A DNA stretch of 64,000 nucleotides from NCBI GenBank assembly GCA_000169995.1, contig AAZW01000019.1, forward strand, positions 16,557 through 80,556, read 5' to 3'. The DNA is from Vibrionales bacterium SWAT-3 (GTDB lineage: Bacteria; Pseudomonadota; Gammaproteobacteria; Enterobacterales; Vibrionaceae). The translations under genes were made by a program, and so were the position numbers. This document shows, one piece after another, positions 18,587 through 26,354 of this stretch; the first letter of the stretch is position 1; each line of letters starts with the position of its first letter. Below the pieces are notes generated by a model. That model was not told where the DNA came from. It ran no database searches and saw nothing but the letters and a program-made list of their open reading frames with translations.

Positions 18587-20660
18587 CGTCATCTCCTAAA
18601 AAATCATCCAGTGACGGGTATTCAATGCTTTCCGAATTGTGCCCCGTTTGAATCTCAATGACTTCAGCAGTACTTTGCCTCGACTCAGGCTTTAGGTTAA
18701 CAGCGGTATTATCTCGCTCAAATTCTCGCTCCTCATCTCGATTACCCTTAATTCCGGCCAATCTTTGTGAGTCCTTTAATTTAGGTGTGTTTGCCTTTTT
18801 ACCACGCTCTCGTTTGGCGATATTCTCCATCGTTTCCTGTAGGTCAGGAGCCTCAAAATCCTTAGCTTGATTCGCTGAAGCCTCTGCAACTTTAGAAGAC
18901 TTGAGAATACCCGCAGCATCCACGAAACTCATTCCCTTGTATCGACGGCTACGATCTGAAAGCTCACATATCCAATAGGATTGATAACTGTTGTCGGGTC
19001 TCAGATAAATAACATCGGTTCGACGCGGGTCAAAGGCCACCTCAACTTTCTTTGGTCTTGTCTGCTTAAATCGGTCAAACCAACCTTCAGCCATTGCTTC
19101 ACGGCAAGTGTATTTCAGTCCTTTGAAACCAATACCGACCTCAGACACTGTCCCTTTTTCAGTGGGTAACAAGTTCACTTCAACCATCTCTTTACTGCAT
19201 GGTCTTAACTTACCGGTGCGATTTTTGATTCCCCAGTTCCAAAGCTGAATGGGGACTGCGGGTAAGTCATTAGGCATATCTTCGGCAAAATCATAATCTT
19301 TAACTACGTGCCTAGTGTTGTAGTTGATAATGATGTGAATCACTGTCTCAGTGAATGCATGCAAGGTTAATTCTGCGTCTAGCTCATATCTGCGTCCTAA
19401 GCGCTTCTTGCCGTTGACTGGCTCAACAATACCACCGACATAGGGTCTGAATTTTGTTTGAAGAGTATTGAAATAGCGCTCCACACCGCCTTTATCATCC
19501 CCTCTGTAGGAACGCGAGTTACTTAATTGGATGTTAAAGGCATTAACGAGAACGTCAGCTTGCCTATGCAAAAGCTCACCTTTATCCGCCATGATAGACG
19601 CAGGAATACCAATAGAAGGCCACATAGAAGAATCGATTTCTATTCCATAGCTCCGACAATACTCCGTTTTATCAAGAAAGGCGTTAGACATGGCCATCAT
19701 AGCCGCAACCCATGATGGATTTTCTAAACCAACGTAAAGCCCAGTAACCATGCGACTAAAAACATCTTTAACCACGTAAACCACTGGCCTACCGATGATT
19801 TTATTCGGGTCTTTCTCAGAAACTAAATAGAGATCCGCAATCGTTGCATCAATCTCATACCGCCCTCCAGGTCCGATATTCATAAAGGCTGATGTGCTTG
19901 TTAGCGCTCTAATATCCTTGTCGTATGCTTTGGATGGCGTTCTTCGTCTTACTACATCATGTTTCTTGTAGTTAGATTCATAGAAATAGCGGAATTGACG
20001 AAGAGTCGGTATGGAAGTCTTATCAGAGTCGGGATATCTTGATTTATACAAGCCAATTGCTTTATCTTTGGCGTCTTTGATAGAGAACTTATCGTTTTGA
20101 AGAAAGAAGCCATCAATTGCTAGACTGAAAATTTCTGCGACATCATCGGTAATGATGGCACCTATGCCCTCGGCAGTTGTTCGCTTCCGCCCGAGCTTAT
20201 TGCCCACGTCACGCCTAAATTTACCTTTCCCACCTGACTTATGATAGTCAGGCAGTAATGCATTTGGCGTCATCCCTCTTTGCCAATATCGACGAAGTTG
20301 ACGAATGAAGTAAATCCGGGGTTTTCCTGTCACTTCAACTGCGTTTCTAATTAGACGGTTTCGCGACGTCTTATCAAATAATTCACTGTGGTCTTTTAGT
20401 AGAATTTTAAGCAGCGTATAGGCTTCATCTCGCTTGAGAGCTTGTGCACCGCCGGGCTCAACATGAGAGAAAGTAAAAGGTTCACTGATGCACTCTATCG
20501 TTTGTGCTGCGATAAGTTCATGTAGCTCAGAGATTGGCATAAGTATGGGCCAAGCCGATTCATCATCGAGACTGATCAGCCAGATGAACTCTAACGTTTC
20601 GTACACAACACGTATTCGCTCGTTTGAATCTGTGTCTTGATAGACTTGATTAAGAAGCAT
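18579..20660 (-). CDS. tnsB: Tn7-type DDE transposase TnsB
   Basis: TnsB binds the repeats in the transposon ends and catalyses 3'-end cleavage and strand transfer. The DDE triad is visible as YEIDAT, MADKGE and GVERYF. Spacing between the acidic residues is 88 and 35, identical to Tn7 TnsB (D273, D361, E396). Length is 693 residues from ATG 20660, preceded by GGAGGT (Tn7: 702). That start lies inside the tnsA 3' end, so the two subunits are probably co-translated. The C-terminus ends in an acidic GDDDD tail, consistent with the TnsC/TnsA-interacting tail of the family. Confidence 0.97.
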   Translation of the reverse strand: MLLNQVYQDTDSNERIRVVYETLEFIWLISLDDESAWPILMPISELHELIAAQTIECISEPFTFSHVEPGGAQALKRDEAYTLLKILLKDHSELFDKTSRNRLIRNAVEVTGKPRIYFIRQLRRYWQRGMTPNALLPDYHKSGGKGKFRRDVGNKLGRKRTTAEGIGAIITDDVAEIFSLAIDGFFLQNDKFSIKDAKDKAIGLYKSRYPDSDKTSIPTLRQFRYFYESNYKKHDVVRRRTPSKAYDKDIRALTSTSAFMNIGPGGRYEIDATIADLYLVSEKDPNKIIGRPVVYVVKDVFSRMVTGLYVGLENPSWVAAMMAMSNAFLDKTEYCRSYGIEIDSSMWPSIGIPASIMADKGELLHRQADVLVNAFNIQLSNSRSYRGDDKGGVERYFNTLQTKFRPYVGGIVEPVNGKKRLGRRYELDAELTLHAFTETVIHIIINYNTRHVVKDYDFAEDMPNDLPAVPIQLWNWGIKNRTGKLRPCSKEMVEVNLLPTEKGTVSEVGIGFKGLKYTCREAMAEGWFDRFKQTRPKKVEVAFDPRRTDVIYLRPDNSYQSYWICELSDRSRRYKGMSFVDAAGILKSSKVAEASANQAKDFEAPDLQETMENIAKRERGKKANTPKLKDSQRLAGIKGNRDEEREFERDNTAVNLKPESRQSTAEVIEIQTGHNSESIEYPSLDDFLGDDDD

Positions 20661-21471
20661 TGCCGACCTCCAAATCTGCACTATCGCTATCTACGAGCTC
20701 CACATCTTCGCACTTCCACTCAGTAAACGGAGTTTCAAGTGATGCTTTTAAATATTGATTGGCGATACCATAGCGAAATATTCCGATGTGAGTCCCTTCC
20801 TCTAATTGGTATTGATCATCCAATTTTGCACAATATCGGGCTACATAAGCTTTGGGTTGCTTCGCTAACCTAGCGGCAAGATCAATGACATCTTGCTTTG
20901 AGAATGGGTATTCGACTTCAGTATCTAAGTCGATAAGTGGTTTTATCCACTTCAGGTTTATTTTGAGTTCGTTGGAGACTTCTTGATCGGTAAAAATGAG
21001 ATAGGGTACTTTTTTTGCTTCCCAGTACGCTTTCTCTATTTGAAGCTTTTCGACAATGCGCTTGTCATCAAGCTCTAGAGCTGGCTTTACGGGGATCACT
21101 AACTGGGAACCATCAACAAAATCGATGATTAAGTCCGTTGTCACTATTTTAAGCTCGCCCTTTTCTTGAGGGTGACGAATACCTAGTTGGCGGCAGATAA
21201 TCAAAGAGTCAGCAAGAGGAATAGGAAACTGCTCTCGAATGTCGATGACCTCTTCACACCAATCGAACACCAAAAATACGGCAAGCTCATTTCCAGAGAA
21301 TAAGTGATGAACTCGGCCAACAGTGGCACTTTTGACACGTACACTTTCGCCAGAACTGCTGAACTCTCCGACTTTAATAAAAGGTACATAGTCCTTCCCC
21401 GTCCCTTCGCCTCGTTTTTCATCTAAACGCTTTTGGTCTTTCTTATTGAGTGGCTTATCTGCATCTGACAT
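20650..21471 (-). CDS. tnsA: Tn7-type endonuclease subunit TnsA
   Basis: TnsA cleaves the 5' strands at the transposon ends, allowing cut-and-paste movement with TnsB. The product is 273 residues, exactly the Tn7 TnsA length. The catalytic triad is present as NELAVF (E62), TTDLIID (D113) and IPVKPA (K129), matching Tn7 E63, D114 and K132. Flanking blocks such as GKDYVPF, TVGRVHHLFS and IREQFPIP are also shared. It is the first tns gene, starting 110 bp inside the right end of element A. Its GGAGG Shine-Dalgarno is inside a hairpin (21477-21509). Confidence 0.97.
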   Translation of the reverse strand: MSDADKPLNKKDQKRLDEKRGEGTGKDYVPFIKVGEFSSSGESVRVKSATVGRVHHLFSGNELAVFLVFDWCEEVIDIREQFPIPLADSLIICRQLGIRHPQEKGELKIVTTDLIIDFVDGSQLVIPVKPALELDDKRIVEKLQIEKAYWEAKKVPYLIFTDQEVSNELKINLKWIKPLIDLDTEVEYPFSKQDVIDLAARLAKQPKAYVARYCAKLDDQYQLEEGTHIGIFRYGIANQYLKASLETPFTEWKCEDVELVDSDSADLEVGNAS

Positions 21472-21476
21472 AAAAA

Positions 21477-21509
21477 AACCTCCGACTAAGCTAAACTTAG
21501 CAGGAGGTT
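21477..21509 (-). promoter_or_regulatory. tnsA leader hairpin that buries the ribosome binding site
   Basis: Read on the minus strand, AACCTCC pairs with GGAGGTT and, inside that, CTAAG pairs with CTTAG around a 5-base loop, separated by a GU pair and one mismatch. The 3' arm holds the tnsA GGAGG and is followed by a run of T that reaches the ATG at 21471, seven bases after the SD. The structure could act as an intrinsic terminator for transcripts entering from glmS or element B, or as an SD-sequestering fold that limits TnsA translation. Both are inferences from structure. Confidence 0.75.
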
Positions 21510-21516
21510 AAAAAAC

Positions 21517-21581
21517 GATCAATCTTTATTGTATATGATCATACTTTATTGTGACTGATCAAACTTTATTGTCCGCCGACA
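21517..21581. repeat. Right end of Tn7-like element A with three TnsB-type sites
   Basis: Three copies of a 16-bp motif (GATCAAWCTTTATTGT type) start at 21517, 21537 and 21557, exactly 20 bp apart. They are followed by the terminus, which reads TGTCGGCGGACAATAAAG from outside in. Tn7 ends begin TGTGGGCGGACAATAAAG, so the match is very close. Dense packing of sites is the Tn7 right-end pattern. The terminal base is 21581, which also serves as the first base of the ACACC duplication of element B. Confidence 0.93.
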
Positions 21582-21585
21582 CACC
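21581..21585. repeat. Left copy of the 5-bp target duplication (ACACC) of element B
   Basis: ACACC lies directly before the left terminus of element B and is repeated directly after its right terminus at 24389-24393. Five base pairs is the Tn7 duplication length. The first A is also the last base of element A, so the two insertions used positions one base apart. Confidence 0.85.
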
Positions 21586-21719
21586 TGTCAGCGGACAATA
21601 ATGTTTGATCGGTTTTGCACTTAAAACTGGTAGAACTGGCCGTTTTTTAAGCTAAAGTTTGATCGTTTTTCAGAGATTACCATTTTCAAAGAGCCAAAAA
21701 AGTACAATAAAGATTGATC
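21586..21719. repeat. Left end of element B with three spaced TnsB-type sites
   Basis: Sites of the ACAATAAAGWTTGATC type lie at 21595-21610, 21649-21664 (degenerate: AAGCTAAAGTTTGATC) and 21704-21719, 54-55 bp apart. Wide spacing over about 135 bp is the Tn7 left-end layout. This is the only left-type end in the window. Confidence 0.85.
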
Positions 21720-21794
21720 GCTTTTAAGCTCATTTTTGGACAAAAACGTTTTAGGTGTGTTGCTCTAAACCGTTTCGCTCAGATTAGAAAAAGT

Positions 21795-23142
21795 GGCTCT
21801 TCTCCGCTTAGATGAGCTTGATTTCCGGATAAATGGTAGAGTGAGTTTCTAGGATTGAGGTTTGTCTAATCTTCAATTTAAAGTAATCAGTATCCCTTAC
21901 TCCTCGGGCTCTCCGTCTAAGAAGACCTATCGATACATTCCCTGCTTCCACTCGGGCATTCGTCAGCTTATATTTTGCATAGTTGCAGATCCCAACTCTT
22001 CTCTCCCAAAGCGCGTCTGCAAAGTTGATGAGAGATAAGATCCTCGTCTTTTTAGCAAGCTGGCACCACGCATCAAGCGCTGCGATCATCAAGTCAAAAT
22101 TACGTTCATCCCATAAGGCTTGAAGCTGCTCTTTGAGCATATAAATCGTACAAAGAGTCTTATTGCTTTCCAGTAAATCATCTAGCCTATCTGACTGCTT
22201 ATCGCTTAATTTCGGCGCATTTTTGAGGAGTAAAAATAGCGTCCCTTTAAGCATTTTCTTCTCGTCATGTGTTCCTTTCCTAAACGCTTTATTACGCTCT
22301 TTCCTTATCAGAAGAGAGTAGTTCTGCATAACGTGAAACCGGTCAAAAACGATGTCTGCATTCGGAAGAGCGTTTCTCACTGCTGATTGGTAAGATTGCC
22401 CCATATCCATTGATACCGCTTGGATGCCGTCTCTCGTTTGCGGTGATAATTGTTCAAAAAAGTTGATGAGTACGTTTGAAGTCCGCCCATGGTCAACCCA
22501 AATAAGTTGTCCTGAAACGAGATCATAAACGACGGTCATATAATCATGGCCTTTAGCCCTGGCGACTTCATCAACGCCAATATGAACAAGGTTGGTCAAC
22601 TTCTTAGGCTCTAAAGCAGGCAAGGTAGAGAGAAGGAATGCTTTATCGATATTTTTCACGGTTTCCCAGCGTATGTCTAAATGCTTCGACACTGCGTGGA
22701 TGCTCATATAGCGGCACAGTCCACTAATAAAGTGACAGAACCTCTTTGTATAACGACTCCCCTTATCAACAAAATCAGCCTCTTCAATCAACCTTCGGCC
22801 GAGCCTATCCCTTGTCTGAGCCAATTCAATTTCTATAACGCAAGGGCGACCACTGACAGGTAAATCCGACAGGCGACGGTGAACGTAGTGGTCGACGGTG
22901 CGCGGAGCTCCAGTCTCAGGATCAACAACTTTACAGCGTCTATCTCGCTTGCACTTGACGAGTACTGAATGAGAGCTTTCTTCAAGCGTTACAGACTGTA
23001 CGGATTGGCCTTTAAAGTTAAATAGAGCGGAAGATAATAACGACAAACTACAACACTGATATATAAGGTGGGAAGCGATTGTAAATCAATGTGTTAGCGG
23101 TTTTATTGTTAGTTTATAGACTCATCTAAGCGGAGAAGAGCC
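21795..23142 (-). mobile_element. ISL3-family insertion sequence (complete, 1348 bp)
   Basis: Perfect 22-bp terminal inverted repeats lie at 21795-21816 and 23121-23142; the outer ends read GGCTCTTCTCCGCTTAGATG. They are bracketed by an 8-bp direct repeat GAAAAAGT at 21787-21794 and 23143-23150, the duplication size typical of ISL3. A single intact transposase gene fills the element and its 3' end runs into the left repeat. The IS landed inside element B, about 70 bp past its last left-end TnsB site. Intact repeats and frame suggest a recent insertion. Confidence 0.95.
21808..23046 (-). CDS. ISL3-family transposase
   Basis: This is a DDE-type transposase of 412 residues, standard for ISL3. 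It has an N-terminal Cys/basic segment (KCKRDRRCKVVD; a reduced zinc-ribbon-like region), and the DDE core with HIGVDEVARAKGHDYMTVVY, then QAVSMDMGQSYQSAV, DIVFDRFHVMQN and the C-terminal LTNARVEAGN carrying the catalytic Glu. The frame is intact and ends inside the left terminal repeat. It is co-directional with glmS and tnsA, so transcripts initiated here could enter the tnsA leader unless stopped. Confidence 0.95.
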   Translation of the reverse strand: MSLLSSALFNFKGQSVQSVTLEESSHSVLVKCKRDRRCKVVDPETGAPRTVDHYVHRRLSDLPVSGRPCVIEIELAQTRDRLGRRLIEEADFVDKGSRYTKRFCHFISGLCRYMSIHAVSKHLDIRWETVKNIDKAFLLSTLPALEPKKLTNLVHIGVDEVARAKGHDYMTVVYDLVSGQLIWVDHGRTSNVLINFFEQLSPQTRDGIQAVSMDMGQSYQSAVRNALPNADIVFDRFHVMQNYSLLIRKERNKAFRKGTHDEKKMLKGTLFLLLKNAPKLSDKQSDRLDDLLESNKTLCTIYMLKEQLQALWDERNFDLMIAALDAWCQLAKKTRILSLINFADALWERRVGICNYAKYKLTNARVEAGNVSIGLLRRRARGVRDTDYFKLKIRQTSILETHSTIYPEIKLI

Positions 23143-23208
23143 GAAAAAGTATGTTGAATACCTTGATCGTCTGTATGGCTGTTTATTGCTAAAGATTTAC
23201 CTTTTAGC

Positions 23209-24018
23209 CTACAAATTTTTATTCAACCATTTTATCGTATGATCTCGCATGTCGTTGGAAAAGTAATGCGATTCATCAGCTAAATTGAACTCAATTTCAG
23301 TATTGTTTTTATCGTATTTACTCTTCACTTTTTCATAAAAGTCCTTCGCGAAATTAGCAGGAACCCAATCATCTTTCTCACCATTTATGATCAACATAGG
23401 GCGACTTTCATTTTCTATAAGGTACAAACATGGATCAATCTCTGCCATATACCTAATAGCTAACTTCTCATCGTCACTAAGAATCTTATTAACTGAATCG
23501 GCTTCTAAGGCGAACTTCTCCAAGCCGACAAAGTCAGGAGAGCCGATAATTGGTACCGCAACTTTAATCCGTTTATTTTTGGTCAAAGAATAAAATGTGG
23601 ACATTGCCCCCATAGAGATACCCACAACCGCAATCCTCGATGGATCAATCCTTATATCTTCCTGATAATGCTCAATGAGTGTATTTATGTCATCTGAATT
23701 CTGCTTGATAACACCCGTCATTCTTTTGATAAATCTCGAATGACTACTAACGTTTTGAGCATTACCATCATCTCTTTCGCCGTGTTTATCTGCATCAAAA
23801 CAGATAATAGAATAACCCTGAAGAGCTAAATTTAAAGCTAGATTAGAGCCTTCATATTTATCATTGCTCCAACCGTGACAGATGATGACTAAAGGATTAT
23901 TTACCGACTCTTTTTTACAATAGAGCAGATATGTAATTTCACCGATCTTACTTTTTTCTACTACAACACCTTCCATGAACGCCCCATATATTTCAATATA
24001 TTCGTTTACAAGCACCAT
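23209..24018 (-). CDS. Alpha/beta hydrolase (putative esterase/dienelactone-hydrolase-like)
   Basis: This 269-residue cytoplasmic protein has no signal peptide. The alpha/beta-hydrolase landmarks are an oxyanion segment CHGWSNDK near residue 47, the nucleophile elbow GISMGA (Ser135), an acidic residue in GEKDDWVP (Asp216 or Asp217) and the catalytic His in DESHYFS (His251). The likely reaction is ester hydrolysis of a small substrate; the substrate cannot be told. It is the only passenger gene of element B besides the IS. Its coding sequence is visibly more AT-rich than the surrounding core genes, which fits horizontal origin. Confidence 0.85.
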   Translation of the reverse strand: MVLVNEYIEIYGAFMEGVVVEKSKIGEITYLLYCKKESVNNPLVIICHGWSNDKYEGSNLALNLALQGYSIICFDADKHGERDDGNAQNVSSHSRFIKRMTGVIKQNSDDINTLIEHYQEDIRIDPSRIAVVGISMGAMSTFYSLTKNKRIKVAVPIIGSPDFVGLEKFALEADSVNKILSDDEKLAIRYMAEIDPCLYLIENESRPMLIINGEKDDWVPANFAKDFYEKVKSKYDKNNTEIEFNLADESHYFSNDMRDHTIKWLNKNL

Positions 24019-24322
24019 AAACCGTCAGACTTCAGAAAACAGCTAACGCTGATTAGACGAAAAATTGTCGTCTTTTATCATTTTATAATGCAACACCGTT
24101 TATATTGGTTCAATTAACAATCAACAACCTAAGTCACATGAAGGGAATTTTGGGCTGCCAAATGTCGCCTAATAACAGAGATTCTGATTTACCAATTAGC
24201 TCGGATAAGTTTTAGGAGTGCAAACTAAGATTAACAGCAGATGAATGAGTAAAAGGTCTACCGAACAATGGGGCAAAAGTGTTGTAGCTTACCTTCCCCC
24301 GTCTGCTAGATACTGCCAAAAA
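24019..24322. other. Non-coding stretch of element B upstream of the hydrolase gene
   Basis: About 300 bp without a convincing gene, presumably containing the hydrolase promoter. A small hairpin (AGACGA-N7-TCGTCT, about 24056-24075, followed by TTTA on the plus strand) is the only structure noticed. I looked for integron attC features because of the GCCTAATAAC motif but could not find paired core sites. Confidence 0.45.
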
Positions 24323-24324
24323 AC

Positions 24325-24388
24325 GATCAATCTTTATTGTAAATGATCAAACTTTATTGGAATCGACAAACTATATTGTCTTCCGACA
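24325..24388. repeat. Right end of element B with three TnsB-type sites
   Basis: Motifs start at 24325 (GATCAATCTTTATTGT), 24345 (GATCAAACTTTATTGG) and 24364 (CGACAAACTATATTGT), 19-20 bp apart. The terminus at 24388 reads TGTCGGAAGACA from outside in. The innermost 24 bp are identical to the same part of the element A right end, while the outermost site and terminus are more diverged. This supports homologous but not identical ends. Confidence 0.88.
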
Positions 24389-24460
24389 ACACCTATTTAA
24401 GGGTTTAAGTTAACTTACTCTACCGTTACCGCTTTCGCTAGGTTACGAGGTTGGTCAACG
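24389..24460. promoter_or_regulatory. attTn7 insertion point and TnsD target region at the glmS 3' end
   Basis: The right ACACC copy occupies 24389-24393, which is 22-26 bp past the last base of the glmS stop (24415). Tn7 is known to insert about 25 bp past the glmS stop after TnsD binds the last codons of the gene. Those codons (encoding [15 protein letters not shown]) are intact here, so the site remains usable. No intrinsic glmS terminator is left in the short segment 24394-24414. Confidence 0.88.
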
Positions 24461-26247
24461 TCAGTACCTTTGATTAATGCTACGTGGTAAGACAGTAGCT
24501 GCATTGGAACTGTGTAGTAGATAGGTGCAGTGACTTCACTCACGTGAGGCATCTTGATGATCTTCATGTTCTCATCGCTTTCAAAGCCTGCATCTTGGTC
24601 TGCGAATACATAAAGTAGACCACCACGTGCACGCACTTCCTCAACGTTTGATTTCAGTTTCTCTAGTAGGTCGTTGCTTGGTGCAATAACCACTACAGGC
24701 ATGTCTGCATCAATCAGAGCTAGAGGACCGTGCTTAAGCTCACCCGCAGCGTATGCTTCAGCGTGGATGTAAGAGATCTCTTTCAGTTTTAGAGACGCTT
24801 CCATTGCGATTGGGTAGTACTCACCACGGCCTAGGAATAGTGTGTGGTGCTTGTCTGCGAAATCTGTTGCTAGCGCTTCAATCTCTTTATCAAATGCCAG
24901 TGCTTTCTCAATGTCAGTCGGCAGTTGGTGAAGTGCTTGCACGATTTCTGCTTCTTTTTCTTCATTGATACGGCCTTGTAGACGACCAATTGAAGTCACC
25001 ATCATCAGCATTGCTGCTAGTTGAGTTGTGAAAGCCTTAGTTGAAGCTACACCGATCTCGGTGCCTGCGCGAGTCATGAATGCGAAGTCAGATTCACGAA
25101 CCAGTGAAGAGCCCGCTACGTTACAGATTGTCATCGCTGACATGTAACCTTTCTCTTTCGCAAGGCGAAGTGCTGCTAGTGTATCTGCCGTCTCACCAGA
25201 TTGAGACAGAGTAACAAGCAGGCTGTTTGGACGAACAACGAAGTCACGGTAACGGAACTCAGAAGCGATCTCTACGTCACAGCTTACGCCTGCTAGAGAC
25301 TCAAACCAGTAGCGAGCAGCCATACCAGAGTTGTAAGACGTACCACATGCGATGATCTGCACGTGTTCAACCTTACTTAGGATCTCTTCGGCTTTAACAC
25401 CAATCGCGTTAGTGATCACAGACGTATCTGAGATGCGACCTTCCATTGTGTTGATCAGCGCCGTAGGCTGTTCGAAGATCTCTTTCTGCATGAAATGACG
25501 GTACTTACCTTTGTCACCTGCATCATGCTCTGCATTTGATTCAACGATTTCACGCTCAACACGCTCACCTTCAACGTCAAATACCGTCACATCACGACGA
25601 GTCACTTCAGCAACATCACCCTCTTCTAGGTACATGAAGCGGCGAGTTACGCTTAGTAGTGCAAGTTGGTCTGATGCTAGGAAGTTTTCACCCACACCAA
25701 AACCGATAACAATAGGGCTACCAGAGCGAGCCACAACAATACGGCTAGGATCTTTACGATCAACCACAACGGTACCGTAGGCGCCGTCCAACTGTTTTGC
25801 TGTTTTCTGCAGTGCTTCAACCAAGGAAGCTGAAGTGCGAAGTTCCCACTCAACTAGGTGAGCGATAACTTCAGTATCCGTTTGAGAAGAAAATACGTAA
25901 CCACGCTCTTGCAGCATTACACGCAGTGCTTCATGGTTTTCGATAATGCCATTATGCACTACTGCAATGTCACCAGACATGTGTGGGTGCGCGTTTGCTT
26001 CAGAAGGCTCGCCGTGTGTTGCCCAACGAGTGTGAGCGATACCTGTACCACCAATCACTTGTTGCTCTTCTACCGCGTCTGCTAGCTCTTGTACTTTACC
26101 TAGGCGACGTACGCGAGTTAGATTTGATTCGGTATCAACCACAGCGACACCCGCTGAGTCATAGCCACGGTATTCTAGGCGGCGAAGGCCTTCTACTAAA
26201 ATCTCAGCTACATCACGCTGTGCTACTGCACCAACAATTCCACACAT
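24415..26247 (-). CDS. glmS: Glutamine--fructose-6-phosphate aminotransferase GlmS
   Basis: GlmS makes glucosamine-6-phosphate from fructose-6-phosphate and glutamine, the first step toward UDP-GlcNAc for peptidoglycan and LPS. The 610-residue product has the N-terminal Cys2 glutaminase nucleophile (MCGIVGAV), [15 protein letters not shown], two SIS sugar-binding domains ([19 protein letters not shown]) and the terminal NLAKAVTVE with the isomerase Lys605. Its 3' end is the Tn7 target. Transcription points into elements B and A. A DeoR-type regulator gene lies 107 bp upstream. Confidence 0.98.
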   Translation of the reverse strand: MCGIVGAVAQRDVAEILVEGLRRLEYRGYDSAGVAVVDTESNLTRVRRLGKVQELADAVEEQQVIGGTGIAHTRWATHGEPSEANAHPHMSGDIAVVHNGIIENHEALRVMLQERGYVFSSQTDTEVIAHLVEWELRTSASLVEALQKTAKQLDGAYGTVVVDRKDPSRIVVARSGSPIVIGFGVGENFLASDQLALLSVTRRFMYLEEGDVAEVTRRDVTVFDVEGERVEREIVESNAEHDAGDKGKYRHFMQKEIFEQPTALINTMEGRISDTSVITNAIGVKAEEILSKVEHVQIIACGTSYNSGMAARYWFESLAGVSCDVEIASEFRYRDFVVRPNSLLVTLSQSGETADTLAALRLAKEKGYMSAMTICNVAGSSLVRESDFAFMTRAGTEIGVASTKAFTTQLAAMLMMVTSIGRLQGRINEEKEAEIVQALHQLPTDIEKALAFDKEIEALATDFADKHHTLFLGRGEYYPIAMEASLKLKEISYIHAEAYAAGELKHGPLALIDADMPVVVIAPSNDLLEKLKSNVEEVRARGGLLYVFADQDAGFESDENMKIIKMPHVSEVTAPIYYTVPMQLLSYHVALIKGTDVDQPRNLAKAVTVE

Positions 26248-26354
26248 AGTTTGACTCCATCAATTTCGTTTATTCCTATTGGCAGCAAGCAAAGGCCATG
26301 TCTTTATTAAGATCAATTATAGGAAGTTAAATGCATAATAGTTAAAATAAGTTG

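Larger units (their letters stand above)
13846..21581. mobile_element. Tn7-like transposon, element A (right part; left end outside window)
   Basis: A full tnsABCDE set in canonical order, with canonical active-site spacing and a Tn7-type right end, lies on the glmS side as in Tn7. Before element B arrived, the terminus at 21581 would have been followed by CACCTATTTAAGGG, now at 24390-24403. That gives a predicted 5-bp duplication CACCT. The matching left end (CACCT then TGTC[GA]GCGGACAATA) was not found anywhere from 1 to 13845. The element therefore either extends beyond the window and carries the T6SS, or has lost its left end. Confidence 0.9.
21586..24388. mobile_element. Non-autonomous Tn7-like element B (2.8 kb)
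   Basis: It has Tn7-type termini in inverted orientation, TGTCAGCGGACAATAATG at the left and TGTCGGAAGACAATATAG (outside in) at the right. The left end has three widely spaced TnsB-type sites and the right end three densely packed ones, the asymmetric Tn7 design. ACACC is found directly outside both ends (21581-21585, 24389-24393). It carries no tns gene, only an ISL3-family IS (21795-23142) and an alpha/beta hydrolase gene. It sits between glmS and element A, so it probably inserted after element A, using supplied Tns proteins. Confidence 0.88.

Noticed and set aside
15405..21471. CRISPR-associated Tn7-like transposon (TniQ with Cascade)
   Set aside because: No cas genes or repeat array; TnsD has full Tn7 TnsD length and the element sits at attTn7.
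24025..24190. Possible integron attC site next to the hydrolase gene (GCCTAATAAC, CAGCTAACGC)
   Set aside because: Core sites are not paired in the required inverted arrangement and no integrase or second site is seen.
26248..26354. glmS ribozyme/riboswitch upstream of glmS
   Set aside because: The gap is only 107 bp and no conserved glmS ribozyme core is seen; it is also not expected in gammaproteobacteria.
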